DNA of 64,000 nt, taken from Oceanobacillus piezotolerans. Its GTDB lineage: Bacteria > Bacillota > Bacilli > Bacillales > Amphibacillaceae. A program made the position numbers and the translations under genes. The notes beneath the pieces are model-generated. The model did no database searches, had not been told where the DNA came from, and saw only the letters and a list, made by a program, of their open reading frames with translations. Positions 1-9,402 of this stretch are shown here, piece by piece. Where the stretch lies: positions 372,001 through 436,000 of the forward strand of contig NZ_RCHR01000003.1 in the NCBI RefSeq assembly GCF_003665065.1, written 5' to 3'. Each line of letters begins with the position of its first letter. The stretch's first letter is position 1.

Positions 1-129
1 TGCACTAGGTCAGAGCGATTTTATTCTCTATAAAAAGGACTTTCACAGTCAAATGGTGTCTAACTGGTGTAGAAATGTTTGTAGTGTAATTTTATATTTT
101 ATTAAGATCAGTAGTGGATCACTCAAATA

Positions 130-1245
130 TTATTGGGTAATAGACAATACTTTTAATTGGTCATTTTCATACCCAATTGTAAACTCCAGATTGTGTTGCT
201 CCTTTTTGGAATCCCGCCGTTTTATAACTATCTCAATTGAAATATTTACTGATTCCTCATTAATTTTTTTGCTGTTTAGATTAGTATAATCTAACTCTAT
301 AATATCATTGTATTGATCGCGGAAATCAGCATACGAACGATTGACTTGTAAGGAGCTTCCTAATAAGGTATATGCATTTACATAATCTCTCATTTCAATG
401 CTGTCGAGGAAATACTCAACAACATACTCGGCATCTGAGACATCGGTTGCTGGTTGTTTGAGATTAGAAATGTCAGATGTACTTGCAAAGTCTAATTGGT
501 CATTTTGTTTTTCGTTAGACCACTGTTGAATTTGGTCGTAAACATCTGCTATTGGAATGCTAAATCCAATTGCGCCATCCTGTGTACCGACTGAATTGAT
601 TCCAATTATCTCTCCAGTACTTCTATTTATCAGAGGACCACCGCTATTACCATGAGTTATTTGGGCAGAGATTTGATAAGCGTTTGAATAATGATACCCA
701 TCGACAGAGAAGCTTCTTTCGTTCCCTGAAATAATTCCTAGTGTTACTGTATTTTGAAAGCCATGTGGACTGCCTAAAGCTATTACTTCATCGCCTATTT
801 CCGCATACGACTCGGTTTCTAATGGCAATAGATTTACGTTTGAAAGCTGTGGAACTCGGACAACCGCTATATCTGTATCTTCACCAATACCAACAACTGC
901 AGCTGGGTAGATTCTTGCATTAGCAGTTCTAACGTAGATAGCATCAGCATCTTTGATAACATGGGCATTCGTTATAATATCACCTTTCACATTATACAAA
1001 AAACCAGATCCAGTCATTGTGCTTATCTCGTTCATTGCCTCTATTTGTACTACATTTTTTTCTGCTTCATGGATAATCGATTTTAAACTTAGCTGTTCTT
1101 CCTTTACTTGTATTTTTGACACAGCTGGAGTATGAATGACCATTTCTTGGGCCGTCCAGCGCTGGTACAAAAAAATCATAGTAATAATACTTCCTATAAC
1201 AATAACGATTGTAAGTATGATAGGCGTATATTTTTTCTTATTCAT
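130..1245 (-). CDS. Membrane-anchored trypsin-like (HtrA-type) serine protease
   Basis: A 371-residue S1C-type serine protease predicted to act outside the membrane. One N-terminal membrane segment (about residues 8-28) is followed by a trypsin fold with the triad visible as His in TNAHVI (~95), Asp in EDTDIAVV (~125) and Ser in HGNSGGPL (~201). There is no PDZ domain. The last ~100 residues look like an NTF2/DUF4878-type extracellular module. Two adjacent ATGs exist; the second sits 6 nt after GAGGAG and is preferred. It lies 34 nt downstream of the zinc-ribbon gene on the same strand, so the two probably form an operon. The substrate is unknown. Confidence 0.85.
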   Translation of the reverse strand: MNKKKYTPIILTIVIVIGSIITMIFLYQRWTAQEMVIHTPAVSKIQVKEEQLSLKSIIHEAEKNVVQIEAMNEISTMTGSGFLYNVKGDIITNAHVIKDADAIYVRTANARIYPAAVVGIGEDTDIAVVRVPQLSNVNLLPLETESYAEIGDEVIALGSPHGFQNTVTLGIISGNERSFSVDGYHYSNAYQISAQITHGNSGGPLINRSTGEIIGINSVGTQDGAIGFSIPIADVYDQIQQWSNEKQNDQLDFASTSDISNLKQPATDVSDAEYVVEYFLDSIEMRDYVNAYTLLGSSLQVNRSYADFRDQYNDIIELDYTNLNSKKINEESVNISIEIVIKRRDSKKEQHNLEFTIGYENDQLKVLSITQ

Positions 1246-1279
1246 CATCTTCTCCTCGTTTGTAAAAAGTAAGGTTACA

Positions 1280-2425
1280 TTAATCCGTATACCAGGTGAT
1301 TTTATTTACTTTAACGGTCAGAGATTGATCTTTTATATCATAATGAGTAAATTCAAATTCACCGGTTTCTCCTGGATATAGGGTATCAGGATATACGAAC
1401 ACTTCATTGGACAAAATCTCCATCTCTTGTTCATTCATAAGACTGTATTCAATGACAGTAGAATTCGTTGGAATAGTAGCAACGCTTTTTACTTTTCCTT
1501 TAACAACAAGATTGCCTTGCTGATCTTTTTCTATGTTGGCTTCCAATAATTCGATTGCATCGTTCTCATTTCGTTCATAATCCTCTTGTGCAATACTCAT
1601 TGCTTGTTCAATTCTTTGTTGCTGTGCTGTTTCAAAAGCAACTTTTTCTTTCTCAATAGTAGTGTGAAGACTGGATAATTTCTCAGAATCAGGGGCGTAT
1701 TTCATACCATCCTCAACGAAAAAGCTAGCTTCTCTGAAGTATTTATTGGATAATGACTCACTTGCTTTCGTAAAGGAATAGTCAATAATCTGATTTCGAA
1801 TAGAGCTCGTTATATCAGATGCCTTTTCCCCGACCGACTCTGCCTCCCATAAAAGGATTTTTAAATCATCTATGGTAGGTTCATTATTGAGGGCACTGTT
1901 AATCTGTGCAATCTTCGTTGAATCCCTGTTTTCATTCATGAACTGAACTAATTGATTAACGGCCTCACCGTTGTATAGCTTTAATTCATTATCTATCTCT
2001 GAATAAATCCCTAACGCTTCTTGAAAATCCCCATTTGCTGCTTTCGATTCTGCATCTGTTAGCATTTGTTCAATTCGTTGGACGGCTTCGAGATATTCTA
2101 GTGAAATCTCTGCTTGTTGAAAGCTGCGGTTGTATTTCATAGCTTGATTAAACATCGATGCAGCAGCTTCGTAGTTGCCATCTAAAAGTTCTTGTTCACC
2201 TTGGTTATAGTAGTCCATTGATCTAGCGGAGTTTGTTTGTAAAACCAAATAAAAAATGCTGGTAATTACTGTCATTATTATTATAGCAAGTAAAGGGATA
2301 AACCAGTATCGATTCTTTTCTTTTCTCCCAACCCGAAGCTCCATATCACTAGGTAATTTATTTCCGCATTTTACACAATAAAGTTCTTCTTCCTTAACAA
2401 GGGTCCCGCAATGTGGACAGTGCAT
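1280..2425 (-). CDS. Zinc-ribbon membrane protein with TPR-like repeats
   Basis: A 381-residue protein starting with a four-cysteine zinc ribbon (CPHCG and CVKCG, Cys 3, 6, 17, 20). A single membrane helix follows (~42-62), then a long helical extracellular part with TPR-like repeats rich in Glu/Ala, and a beta-type C-terminal domain. The start is the ATG preceded by GGAGGTGAT at a 7-nt distance, 12 codons inside the longest frame. The topology (zinc ribbon in, repeats out) suggests a scaffold or sensor working with the protease encoded next. Family recognised only by architecture. Confidence 0.75.
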   Translation of the reverse strand: MHCPHCGTLVKEEELYCVKCGNKLPSDMELRVGRKEKNRYWFIPLLAIIIMTVITSIFYLVLQTNSARSMDYYNQGEQELLDGNYEAAASMFNQAMKYNRSFQQAEISLEYLEAVQRIEQMLTDAESKAANGDFQEALGIYSEIDNELKLYNGEAVNQLVQFMNENRDSTKIAQINSALNNEPTIDDLKILLWEAESVGEKASDITSSIRNQIIDYSFTKASESLSNKYFREASFFVEDGMKYAPDSEKLSSLHTTIEKEKVAFETAQQQRIEQAMSIAQEDYERNENDAIELLEANIEKDQQGNLVVKGKVKSVATIPTNSTVIEYSLMNEQEMEILSNEVFVYPDTLYPGETGEFEFTHYDIKDQSLTVKVNKITWYTD

Positions 2426-2568
2426 AAGTATCACCTCCATTAGAAAGCTTGCATACAACATTTTAACATATTATTTCTTTATTTCGGCTGGTAATTTGGT
2501 ATATGATAGAGGAGTAAATAACTTTCATTTTAGAGATTTACTTTTGATACGCTTACAGAAAGGGGTGC

Positions 2569-2658
2569 ATGAAAGGGATGGAAGTAGTTTTCGGTATCAT
2601 CTGTTTTGGCATACTTGCTCTAAATATTGGTTATTGTGTATTGGATGGAGAAAAGTAA
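2569..2658 (+). CDS. Small single-helix membrane peptide (29 aa)
   Basis: A short frame beginning MKGMEVVFGI, mostly one hydrophobic helix and ending LDGEK. It is followed within 6 nt by a strong terminator hairpin, which supports its being transcribed as a unit. The GGGGTG before it suits the internal ATG at 2578 (26 aa) better than the first ATG. No family recognised; could be a short regulatory membrane peptide or a chance frame. Confidence 0.4.
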   Translation: MKGMEVVFGIICFGILALNIGYCVLDGEK

Positions 2659-2663
2659 GAAGA

Positions 2664-2692
2664 GAGGACAAGCTAATGCTTGTCCTCTTTAC
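2664..2692 (+). terminator. Rho-independent terminator
   Basis: Perfect 10-bp stem GAGGACAAGC / GCTTGTCCTC with a TAAT loop, followed by TTT. It sits just after the 29-aa frame. Confidence 0.75.
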
Positions 2693-2799
2693 ATTTCATT
2701 TCCTGTCTTATCTCGTAAAAGAATTGGAGATGGGATTAAGAAAAATTGTGGAACAGCATCCCGATAGATTATGAAATATTTATAACCCCGAGCTATTCA

Positions 2800-3333
2800 T
2801 TATTTCGTTCGACTCCACTCACTAAAAGGATAGATGATAATTTCAGATTTTCCAATTATTTCATTTTCTAAAATAAGCCCTAATCCATTTCTGCTGTCTT
2901 TACTAATGGCTCGATTGTCTCCCATGACAAAATAATGGTTTTCCGGAATGGTTTCCGGACCATAGTTTCCCGTTCTTAACATGGATTCTTTCGATAAGAA
3001 TTCCTGTGTATATCGTTCATTATTGATGTAGAGTTCTCCTGCTCTGATTTCTATGGTTTCACCGGGTAGTCCAATTACTCTTTTAACATAGTTTTTATGA
3101 GGTCGTTGGATAATAACAATATCGCCACGTTCAGGCTCATCTACTAAATAGACTAATTTATTGAAAATGACTCGTTCTCCATCTTGGAGTGTTGGATTCA
3201 TACTTTCACCTTCAACGATAGAGGTTGCAAAGATAAATGTTCTTAGAAATAGAGCAATCCCGATGGCTATAACGATGGCTTTTATCCATTCCCACCATTC
3301 GTTCTTCTTTTTTGTTTCCGTCACAGAAGACAT
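2800..3333 (-). CDS. sipS: Type I signal peptidase
   Basis: Removes signal peptides from exported proteins at the outer membrane face. One N-terminal membrane helix (~17-35), the catalytic Ser in EGESMNPTL (Ser44), the catalytic Lys in NYVKRVIGLPG (Lys84) and the GDNRAISKDSR box identify the family; 177 residues is typical of Bacillus Sip proteins. The longer frame, opening at a TTG at 3390, has no ribosome site. The ATG at 3333 has GGGAAGGA directly against it, so the exact start stays uncertain. Which Sip paralogue this is cannot be told, so the symbol is generic. Confidence 0.9.
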   Translation of the reverse strand: MSSVTETKKKNEWWEWIKAIVIAIGIALFLRTFIFATSIVEGESMNPTLQDGERVIFNKLVYLVDEPERGDIVIIQRPHKNYVKRVIGLPGETIEIRAGELYINNERYTQEFLSKESMLRTGNYGPETIPENHYFVMGDNRAISKDSRNGLGLILENEIIGKSEIIIYPFSEWSRTK

Positions 3334-3573
3334 TCCTTCCCATATCAATATATATTCATAGTAGCACAGTAATGAAGGCGAATCGACCAAAAAATCTTGC
3401 GGTAAAATTGAAAGCTTTTATTTATCGTAAATGAAAATCAGTTCACCACTATAGATAGAAAATTATATGTTTATTGAATAAACGAAATTAATGGAAAAGG
3501 TTGTTAATAGTGCGTTACTGTGCTACATTATAGTAAGAACTTTTTGCAAAAAGGAGGCTTATATATTTTAATA

Positions 3574-3750
3574 ATGATGGAAAATCTTTTAAAGAAAATT
3601 GAATATCTACGAATCAAAATGTCTGAGATAGCAAATGAAAAAGGATTAACACACCGTGAATCCATCGCTGTCAGTCAAGAATTAGATCGGCTATTAAACC
3701 TCTATGAGTATGAAAAAATGAAGGATAGTGAAAGAATCAAATTAGAATAG
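3574..3750 (+). CDS. Spo0E-like sporulation phosphatase
   Basis: A 58-residue two-helix protein with the Spo0E family signature SQELDRLL (residues 34-41). Members dephosphorylate Spo0A-P and delay sporulation. The nearest ATG lies 16 nt after an excellent AAGGAGG (3551-3557), which is too far. An in-frame ATT at 3565 lies exactly 7 nt from it and may be the real start, adding LI-type residues at the N terminus. Single gene, transcribed away from signal peptidase. Confidence 0.8.
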   Translation: MMENLLKKIEYLRIKMSEIANEKGLTHRESIAVSQELDRLLNLYEYEKMKDSERIKLE

Positions 3751-3763
3751 TATAATCGTTACT

Positions 3764-3859
3764 TTAAATTACCCTTCTGTAAAAAGCTTCTAAGCGATTT
3801 ATTCCTTCTGAAATGGTGGCCGTATCACAGGCATAGGATAATCGCATATATCCTTCCCC
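3764..3859 (-). pseudogene. C-terminal remnant of a PLP aminotransferase
   Basis: On the minus strand, 31 codons ending in TAA read GEGYMRLSYA then CDTATISEGINRLEAF, the C-terminal end typical of class I/II aminotransferases (PatA/YugH type). Upstream on that strand (higher coordinates) the frame falls apart and I cannot follow homology, so only the tail survives. The remaining part of the 3751-4695 gap holds no gene I recognise. Confidence 0.6.
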
Positions 3860-4695
3860 GACTTATGAAAAACTATTATCTGTACTAATGCGAGTTTTCT
3901 TTTACCTGCTAAATCTAACCCTATTCCAAAAGAGAATATCTTTATAATGGAAATACTAGATAGACATAAAGCACCTTCTGTTTGTTCACTTCAAGACCCA
4001 TTTTTATTCTACATTCATATAGATCATTTCCTCTGTCGTGTATTCATCGTTCACCATCATTGTGTAATTGGTTTTGTAGTGATGCTTCAAGTAATACATA
4101 CTGACGCGGAATATGAATATACTTTTATCAAATTCCATAATGTGCTATACATAGCCTATGATAGAGAGAGACTGTTTATAACAATCGCTGGGAAGGCTGG
4201 CAATGGAAGTAGGTGTAGAACCTCTACCATTTACTATAAGATTTCTCAGCCGGAATAAACATATATTTATTCTGTATTATTGCCGTTATATCCCTTAATT
4301 TTGTGTATAAGAAGTTCCATTTGGCTTAGACGGATAGGGGAGGACGATGAATTTTGATTTTTATAACAGCGTTTAATAGCGTTTTTTTAGAGAGTAAATT
4401 TGTCTTGCTTTGAATTAAAGTAAGATTGTTTTAATAGAGGACTCTTTAGTTGGCGTATGTATGTCAGAATCTTCAATAGTTAAGGAAATAATTTTTTTCT
4501 CGTGATACACCATACTAAAGGAATACCGAATACCCACACTTTGGGTTTGGGTTATCGGATTCTGTCATTTAATGAATATAAAGTTAACAACCTTTTCATG
4601 AATTATTAAATTTTAATAAAATGTTCAAATAATTTAGATTAAAAATTGTCGAAATAGGTTATAATATAACTAGTACAGTATAAGGAGTGTAACAT

Positions 4696-4848
4696 ATGAG
4701 GCCAAAAACATTAAATTACGAACAATTAGTAAAACAGAATAAACAAGAATTAATGGAAGATGAAACGAGTATAAGGCAGATAGAAATGCGTCTAGAAAAA
4801 AAACATAGGGACTTAATGTTAAATAAAAGAAAAAGCAGCAACAAATAA
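4696..4848 (+). CDS. FbpB-like small basic protein
   Basis: A 50-residue charged protein (NYEQLVKQNKQELM, then IEMRLEKKH) matching the Fur-regulated basic protein (FbpB/FbpA) family pattern. These act with the sRNA FsrA to spare iron in B. subtilis. GGAGTG lies 6 nt before the ATG, and a terminator lies 60 nt past the stop. I found no convincing Fur box upstream, so iron control is an expectation from the family and not something seen here. Confidence 0.6.
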   Translation: MRPKTLNYEQLVKQNKQELMEDETSIRQIEMRLEKKHRDLMLNKRKSSNK

Positions 4849-4861
4849 AGGGAAATATCTC

Positions 4862-4896
4862 AGAAGTTATCTTACAGCCAGTTAACCTGCGATAAA
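4862..4896 (-). repeat. Short dispersed repeat, copy in reverse orientation
   Basis: Read on the minus strand it gives ATTTATCGCAGGTTAACTGG followed by CTGTAAG, the same motif as at 20537 and 58977. It sits between the fbpB-like gene and its terminator. Confidence 0.6.
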
Positions 4897-4907
4897 TAAT
4901 AAGTCTA

Positions 4908-4940
4908 AAAAAACAGGAATAGAATGCATTCCTGTTTTTT
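4908..4940 (+). terminator. Rho-independent terminator
   Basis: A-rich 13-bp stem AAAAAACAGGAAT / ATTCCTGTTTTTT with a 7-nt loop. It can work for both strands. Confidence 0.8.
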
Positions 4941-5019
4941 GTTTCCTATAAATTAAGGTAACATATCTTCACAAGCAGATTTTAGATTATATTCTTTATT
5001 CATGTCACTAGAATGGATT

Positions 5020-5916
5020 TTAATCAGTAACAGACATTCCACTATCTTTATTCCCTTGGATAAACAATACTCCACCTATAATGCAGATCATGCCAATCAT
5101 TTGCATGCTTGTAATGCTTTCCTGGAAAATAAATATTCCAATTAGTGTAGCAATTACTGGTTCTACAGTAGATAAGATAGATGCTCTTGAAGCTTCTGTT
5201 CTATTTAATCCATATGTATAAATAATATAAGCAAAAGCAGTGGGAAGTAATCCTAATCCAAATGCATAGAAGAGCACAGAAGGTTGTAATAATAAATAGA
5301 ATTTCTCCTGGAATGGAAAAAAAGGTACCAATGCTATAGCGGCAACGATAAAAGTATAGCTTGTAATTGTCAAACTATCATATTTTTGTAAAGCGAACTT
5401 ACTGAATATACTATAAAATGCATATCCAAGACCTGAGCCCAAACCGATAAGAATACTGCTCATTTGAATGCTAGTCATATTCAATGGAATTAAGCCAACG
5501 ACAAAACAGGTACCTGTTAAAGTTAATGTTAAAGCGATGAGTTTCATTTTTGTAATAGCCTCTTTAAAGACAAAATAAGAAATAATGGTTACCATTGCAG
5601 GTGCAGTATACAATAATGCAGTTGCCACTGGGATAGTTGAGATTTCCATGGTTTTAAATAAACAATAGTTAAAGAAGGTGATGCTAAAAATGCCAGTTCC
5701 TATGAAATATTTTAGATCACTATATCTATGCAAGGTGAACTTTTTAGGAGAAGTAATCAGAACATAAAGTGAGAGGAGAATGGCAGATATAAAGACACGT
5801 AATGTCACCACTTCCATTGGGGTGAAACCAAACCCATATAAATGCTTAACATACCAACCAATTGTTCCCCATAAAGCTGCCCCAATTATTATAAAGACTG
5901 CTGCTTTTTTCACCAT
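5020..5916 (-). CDS. DMT-superfamily (EamA) transporter
   Basis: A 298-residue integral membrane protein with about ten helices in two EamA repeats. The first opens IIIGAALWGTIGWYV; the second contains SSILIGLGSGLGYAFYSI and ends with ASILSTVEPVIATLIG, a hallmark of the family. It is likely a metabolite or amino-acid exporter; the substrate cannot be inferred. Ribosome site AAGGGGGTG precedes the ATG. Monocistronic as far as seen. Confidence 0.9.
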   Translation of the reverse strand: MVKKAAVFIIIGAALWGTIGWYVKHLYGFGFTPMEVVTLRVFISAILLSLYVLITSPKKFTLHRYSDLKYFIGTGIFSITFFNYCLFKTMEISTIPVATALLYTAPAMVTIISYFVFKEAITKMKLIALTLTLTGTCFVVGLIPLNMTSIQMSSILIGLGSGLGYAFYSIFSKFALQKYDSLTITSYTFIVAAIALVPFFPFQEKFYLLLQPSVLFYAFGLGLLPTAFAYIIYTYGLNRTEASRASILSTVEPVIATLIGIFIFQESITSMQMIGMICIIGGVLFIQGNKDSGMSVTD

Positions 5917-6026
5917 ATCCCACCCCCTTGGAAATTATAACAAAAATTAGAAAATTTAGGTAGGTTTCATTGTTTAGTTTCTCTATTCTCGGAGAGAATG
6001 ATAATAAAAAAGCTAGGGGATAATAA

Positions 6027-6377
6027 ATGAATGCATTTTATTTTATTAAACTATCACAATTGTCAGCTTTAGGTATTGAGGAGAATGATATCCATCTATT
6101 CTTAATCATCGTTGGGGTCATTCTTAGTTTTTTATTGATTAAGCCAATTGTTGAGTGGTTTGTCGTTTCACAATCAACCAAAGTATTAAGTTATCTGATA
6201 AGTAGCTTGTTCATATTAGTACTGTTCTTTACAATGGTGCTTTCTCTTGATGCCATCGAACCTTTGACCTTTAGTCTATTAAATATGTTATTAAAGGTTT
6301 TGGCTGTATTTGGAGCAGGATTACTTCTATTAAGAGTAGTAGAATTTTTTTCCGAGCTTCGTAAAGGACGCAATTAA
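6027..6377 (+). CDS. Small membrane protein, unknown function
   Basis: A 116-residue protein with three predicted membrane helices (about 26-44, 56-74 and 84-103) and a basic C terminus (ELRKGRN). AGGGGATAATAA precedes the ATG. It is convergent with ykyB. I do not recognise the family. Confidence 0.65.
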   Translation: MNAFYFIKLSQLSALGIEENDIHLFLIIVGVILSFLLIKPIVEWFVVSQSTKVLSYLISSLFILVLFFTMVLSLDAIEPLTFSLLNMLLKVLAVFGAGLLLLRVVEFFSELRKGRN

Positions 6378-6434
6378 ATACGAATAGACAGAGCGTTACA
6401 TACCCATGCTCTGTCTAACTGTTTATAAGAATTT

Positions 6435-6905
6435 TTATGGTCGATGTGACCTTCTGGCAGGCGGCCATTCCATTTTTCCAAGGGAAGATGGAGTGTAGTA
6501 GGAAGATTTATATCTCTTCTTCGTTGGTTGCTTCCTATCGGGCTGATAACCAATATAATTATAAATAATTCGTTTTGCTTTTGATAAGGACATTTTTGTT
6601 TGAGGATTTCGATAATTTTGATCGAGTGAACCTAGATGCTCTAATTCTTTGAAATCATCTTTAGAAGGGGGGATATGGAAATAATAATCATCTACCTTCA
6701 CTAATAGCGTGGAGTGTTGATTACTAAATTTTGGATGATCAGAAAAATGAAGTCCTATCTTTTTGGCTTTTCTCTCTTTTAGCAGCTGGTTTATAGCTTC
6801 CTTCTTAATATAGTATAAATGTTGAGGTTCAGGAGCTGTTTTTGCATGCCGATTTACTGTATATAAAGCAATAGCAAGATCAGATAATGTGGTACTCTCG
6901 TCCAA
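6435..6905 (-). CDS. ykyB: YkyB family protein
   Basis: A 156-residue protein recognised by ALYTVNRHAKTAPEPQ, KKIGLHFSDHPKFS and the DYYFHIPPSKDDF / GSLDQNYRNPQ stretch, all close to B. subtilis YkyB. Function unknown; soluble, with a basic tail. The start is a TTG 8 nt after a full AAAGGAGG, which removes 25 codons from the longest open frame. Confidence 0.85.
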   Translation of the reverse strand: MDESTTLSDLAIALYTVNRHAKTAPEPQHLYYIKKEAINQLLKERKAKKIGLHFSDHPKFSNQHSTLLVKVDDYYFHIPPSKDDFKELEHLGSLDQNYRNPQTKMSLSKAKRIIYNYIGYQPDRKQPTKKRYKSSYYTPSSLGKMEWPPARRSHRP

Positions 6906-6996
6906 TCTTTTTTCCTCCTTTCTTCTATTAATTCTAAACAACTCTATCGTAACCCAAAGCTTGTACATGTGCAAGAACAATAACTAATCTTAAATG

Positions 6997-7025
6997 TAAA
7001 AAAGTGGAGGGCTGAACCCTCCACT
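6997..7025 (-). terminator. Terminator for sco
   Basis: 9-bp stem AGTGGAGGG / CCCTCCACT; on the minus strand it is followed by TTTTTT, so it ends transcripts coming from sco. Confidence 0.75.
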
Positions 7026-7142
7026 GATTTATCAAAGGTTAAAGGGGCACAGAACCCCCATGTTATTGTAAGAAGGGATAATACCAATCTAGCTTCTTAT
7101 TTCAAGCTCCAAATTTACGCTGATTGGCAGTATCGCTATATG

Positions 7143-7718
7143 TTATTGAAGTTGCTTCAAGTCGTTTATAATATTGTCCAAATCTGCTTTTTGTGTTCCA
7201 CTGTAATTTTTAATAACTTCTCCTTCTGGGCTAACTAAAAAGAAGCTCGTCCCGTGTGTTACTTGATCTGATCCCTCAGGTGGTTCCTGTACTAAATTTT
7301 TAAAGGATTTAATCGAAAGCTCCTTTATGGATTCAAAATCATAACCAGTCAAGAAAGACCAATTGGAAAAGTCTGCTCCATAACTTTCTCCATAGGATTT
7401 TAATACTTCAGGTGTATCATAGTCTGGATCTACACTAAAAGAAACAAGTTTAGCCTCAATATTTTCCTTTTCGAATCTCTCTTGCAGGTTAGCCATATTA
7501 GCGGTCATAGGCAAACAGACTGTTGTACAGTTTGTAAAGATAAAGTCAGCAATCCACCATTCACCCTCTAAATCACTTAAACTTAAAGTTTCGTTATCTT
7601 GAGTTGTAAATTCAAAGTCTGCTACTTCTTCTGACATGTTCGTATCAATTGAATATCCACCACAGGCAGCTAATATCAAAAGTACACTTATGAAAATAAA
7701 TAATTTCAAAACTTTCAA
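7143..7718 (-). CDS. Sco/SenC copper chaperone lipoprotein
   Basis: A 191-residue lipoprotein (lipobox LILAAC, Cys19) with a thioredoxin fold carrying the copper site: CTTVC (Cys64, Cys68) and His155 in THGTS. Sco proteins (YpmQ in B. subtilis) deliver copper to the CuA centre of cytochrome oxidase subunit II, which is encoded here at 43.8 kb. The start is TTG, 7 nt after AAAGGGG. Single gene with its own terminator. Confidence 0.9.
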   Translation of the reverse strand: MKVLKLFIFISVLLILAACGGYSIDTNMSEEVADFEFTTQDNETLSLSDLEGEWWIADFIFTNCTTVCLPMTANMANLQERFEKENIEAKLVSFSVDPDYDTPEVLKSYGESYGADFSNWSFLTGYDFESIKELSIKSFKNLVQEPPEGSDQVTHGTSFFLVSPEGEVIKNYSGTQKADLDNIINDLKQLQ

Positions 7719-7817
7719 GTTATAACCCCTTTCTTTCCCAAGTATACATTAACTAAAAGTATAACACTTTTCACATCGTCATTTTAATGAAAAGTTTGAA
7801 AAAGCTGTGAACATATA

Positions 7818-8669
7818 CTAGGACCGCTCTAATGTATAAAGATGAACCTCTGGTTTACATAGGAAACGGTATGGGAGTCTAGTGGTGCCAATTCCACTAT
7901 TAACAAATAAAGTGAGGTCAGAATCTTTAATTTGATATTTTCCTTGAACATATTTTTGAGCAAAATCGGGGGTGTATAGATGCCCGATGAAAGGTAAGCG
8001 AACTTGACCTCCATGGCTATGGCCAGAAAATTGTACATCAACAGGGAAGGAGCTAACATAGTCAGCAAAATCAGGCTCATGAGAGAGTAAGATGGTAAAC
8101 AATTCGTCATTTGCATTATTTAAAGCAGCGTGAATGTCTGGATCACCTAACATTACATCATCAATACCCGCAAGAATAAACCGGTCGTTACCATTCTCAA
8201 TAAGGGTATGACTATTTTGTAAGAGATTAAACCCTGATTGTTCCATTACATTATTAATAATATCAGTACCATAACCACCATGATCATGATTACCGTAAAT
8301 CCAGTATTTGCCGTATCCTGCTTGCAATTTGCTAAGAATTTCCTGGAGATTGAAGTGATTATTATATTTATTTGGTTCATCAACCAGATCCCCCGTAAAG
8401 ACAATAATGTCTGGTTTTAAATTATTAATCTTAGAAACTAACTTATTCAATTGTTCTAATCCATAATGGAAACCAATATGGGTGTCAGAAAATTGAACGA
8501 TCTTGAATCCATTAAAGGAAGAAGGGATTTTATGAGAGCGAATACTTTCTTTTTTTATTTGTAGAAGAAACGGTTCGATGTTTCTGGCATAAACGTATCC
8601 ACTACCGCTCAGTCCTAATGCTGTTATTAAACTAGCAAGTCCCCTTTTTAAAAAGGTACGACGATTCAT
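7818..8669 (-). CDS. ykuE: Tat-exported metallophosphoesterase (YkuE type)
   Basis: A 283-residue calcineurin-like phosphoesterase. The N terminus has a twin-arginine signal (NRRTFLKRG, then a hydrophobic stretch ending SGYVYA), implying export of the folded metalloenzyme. Metal-binding motifs are in order: SDTHIG (62-65), GDLVD (93-97), GNHDHG (126-131), and GHSHGGQ near residue 216. B. subtilis YkuE is a wall-associated Tat substrate, and the yku neighbourhood supports that assignment. Confidence 0.85.
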   Translation of the reverse strand: MNRRTFLKRGLASLITALGLSGSGYVYARNIEPFLLQIKKESIRSHKIPSSFNGFKIVQFSDTHIGFHYGLEQLNKLVSKINNLKPDIIVFTGDLVDEPNKYNNHFNLQEILSKLQAGYGKYWIYGNHDHGGYGTDIINNVMEQSGFNLLQNSHTLIENGNDRFILAGIDDVMLGDPDIHAALNNANDELFTILLSHEPDFADYVSSFPVDVQFSGHSHGGQVRLPFIGHLYTPDFAQKYVQGKYQIKDSDLTLFVNSGIGTTRLPYRFLCKPEVHLYTLERS

Positions 8670-9402
8670 TATTTTCAGCCTTTCTAATAAGTATAATAAG
8701 GAGTGTTCAGAACAGTGCTTAATTGTTTGACTTCTGTATAGTGTTTATTTAGTATTAAATGTGTAAACAGAATAAAACACAATCACCTTATTTTATATGA
8801 AATTAGTAAGTATGTCATCTAAATTTCATATTAGAAGAGGAAACAGAAAAGTACTAAATGATTAACATTAAAACTTAACAATTTTGAAGAAGACAATTGT
8901 AAAGAACTGGACTTCAAGTTAGTCCCATTCTTTAGAGTATGTATACTTTGTTGGAAAAAGAATTTTTAGGGATACCTTTAAGGTCCTTCAAGAAGAATTC
9001 GTGTTGAATAAGACAACGAGTTCATAACTTACATCCTTGGGGGAGTGAAAGACAGCTTTTAAAAAAGAACAATTCTCATTCTATACATATAATAATATAG
9101 AGCGTATTTTGTCACCTACTTGCATAAATGCAGTATAGTCATATTTTTAAATTTAATGAATTTGGCCAATCGAAACAATTAAATAACATTCTGCGTTTCC
9201 ATTCCCTCTAGATATGTTTTTGTAGTTTATTCCTGCCTAATCTTATTTATTTCAACAATATTATGGATCCCTATCATTCATACTGAATGTGGATCATCAC
9301 CTTAAGTAAATAGAGGCTGTTGCGGTATTATAAATATATAAATACTTGTTTTTTAAAGAAAGCGCTACCATAACAAAAATAAGAACCAAAGGGGAGTTTG
9401 AT
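8670..9402. other. Intergenic region between ykuE and darB
   Basis: About 730 AT-rich bases with divergent genes on both sides. No supported gene. An imperfect 13-bp inverted repeat (8901-8933, AAAGAACTGGACT against AGTCCCATTCTTT) is the only structure I see; it has no U-run and its role is unknown. Confidence 0.5.

Noticed and set aside
2496-2774. 92-codon frame on the plus strand
   Set aside because: It runs through the small peptide frame and the terminator hairpin, has no ribosome site, and its composition is unlike a protein.
3947-4258. 103-codon frame in the gap after the Spo0E-like gene
   Set aside because: His/Phe/Cys-rich composition, no ribosome site, and no recognisable domain; it lies in the region of the decayed aminotransferase.
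4560-4695. Fur box before the fbpB-like gene
   Set aside because: Only loosely AT-rich sequence; no 7-1-7 TGATAAT-type palindrome good enough to call.
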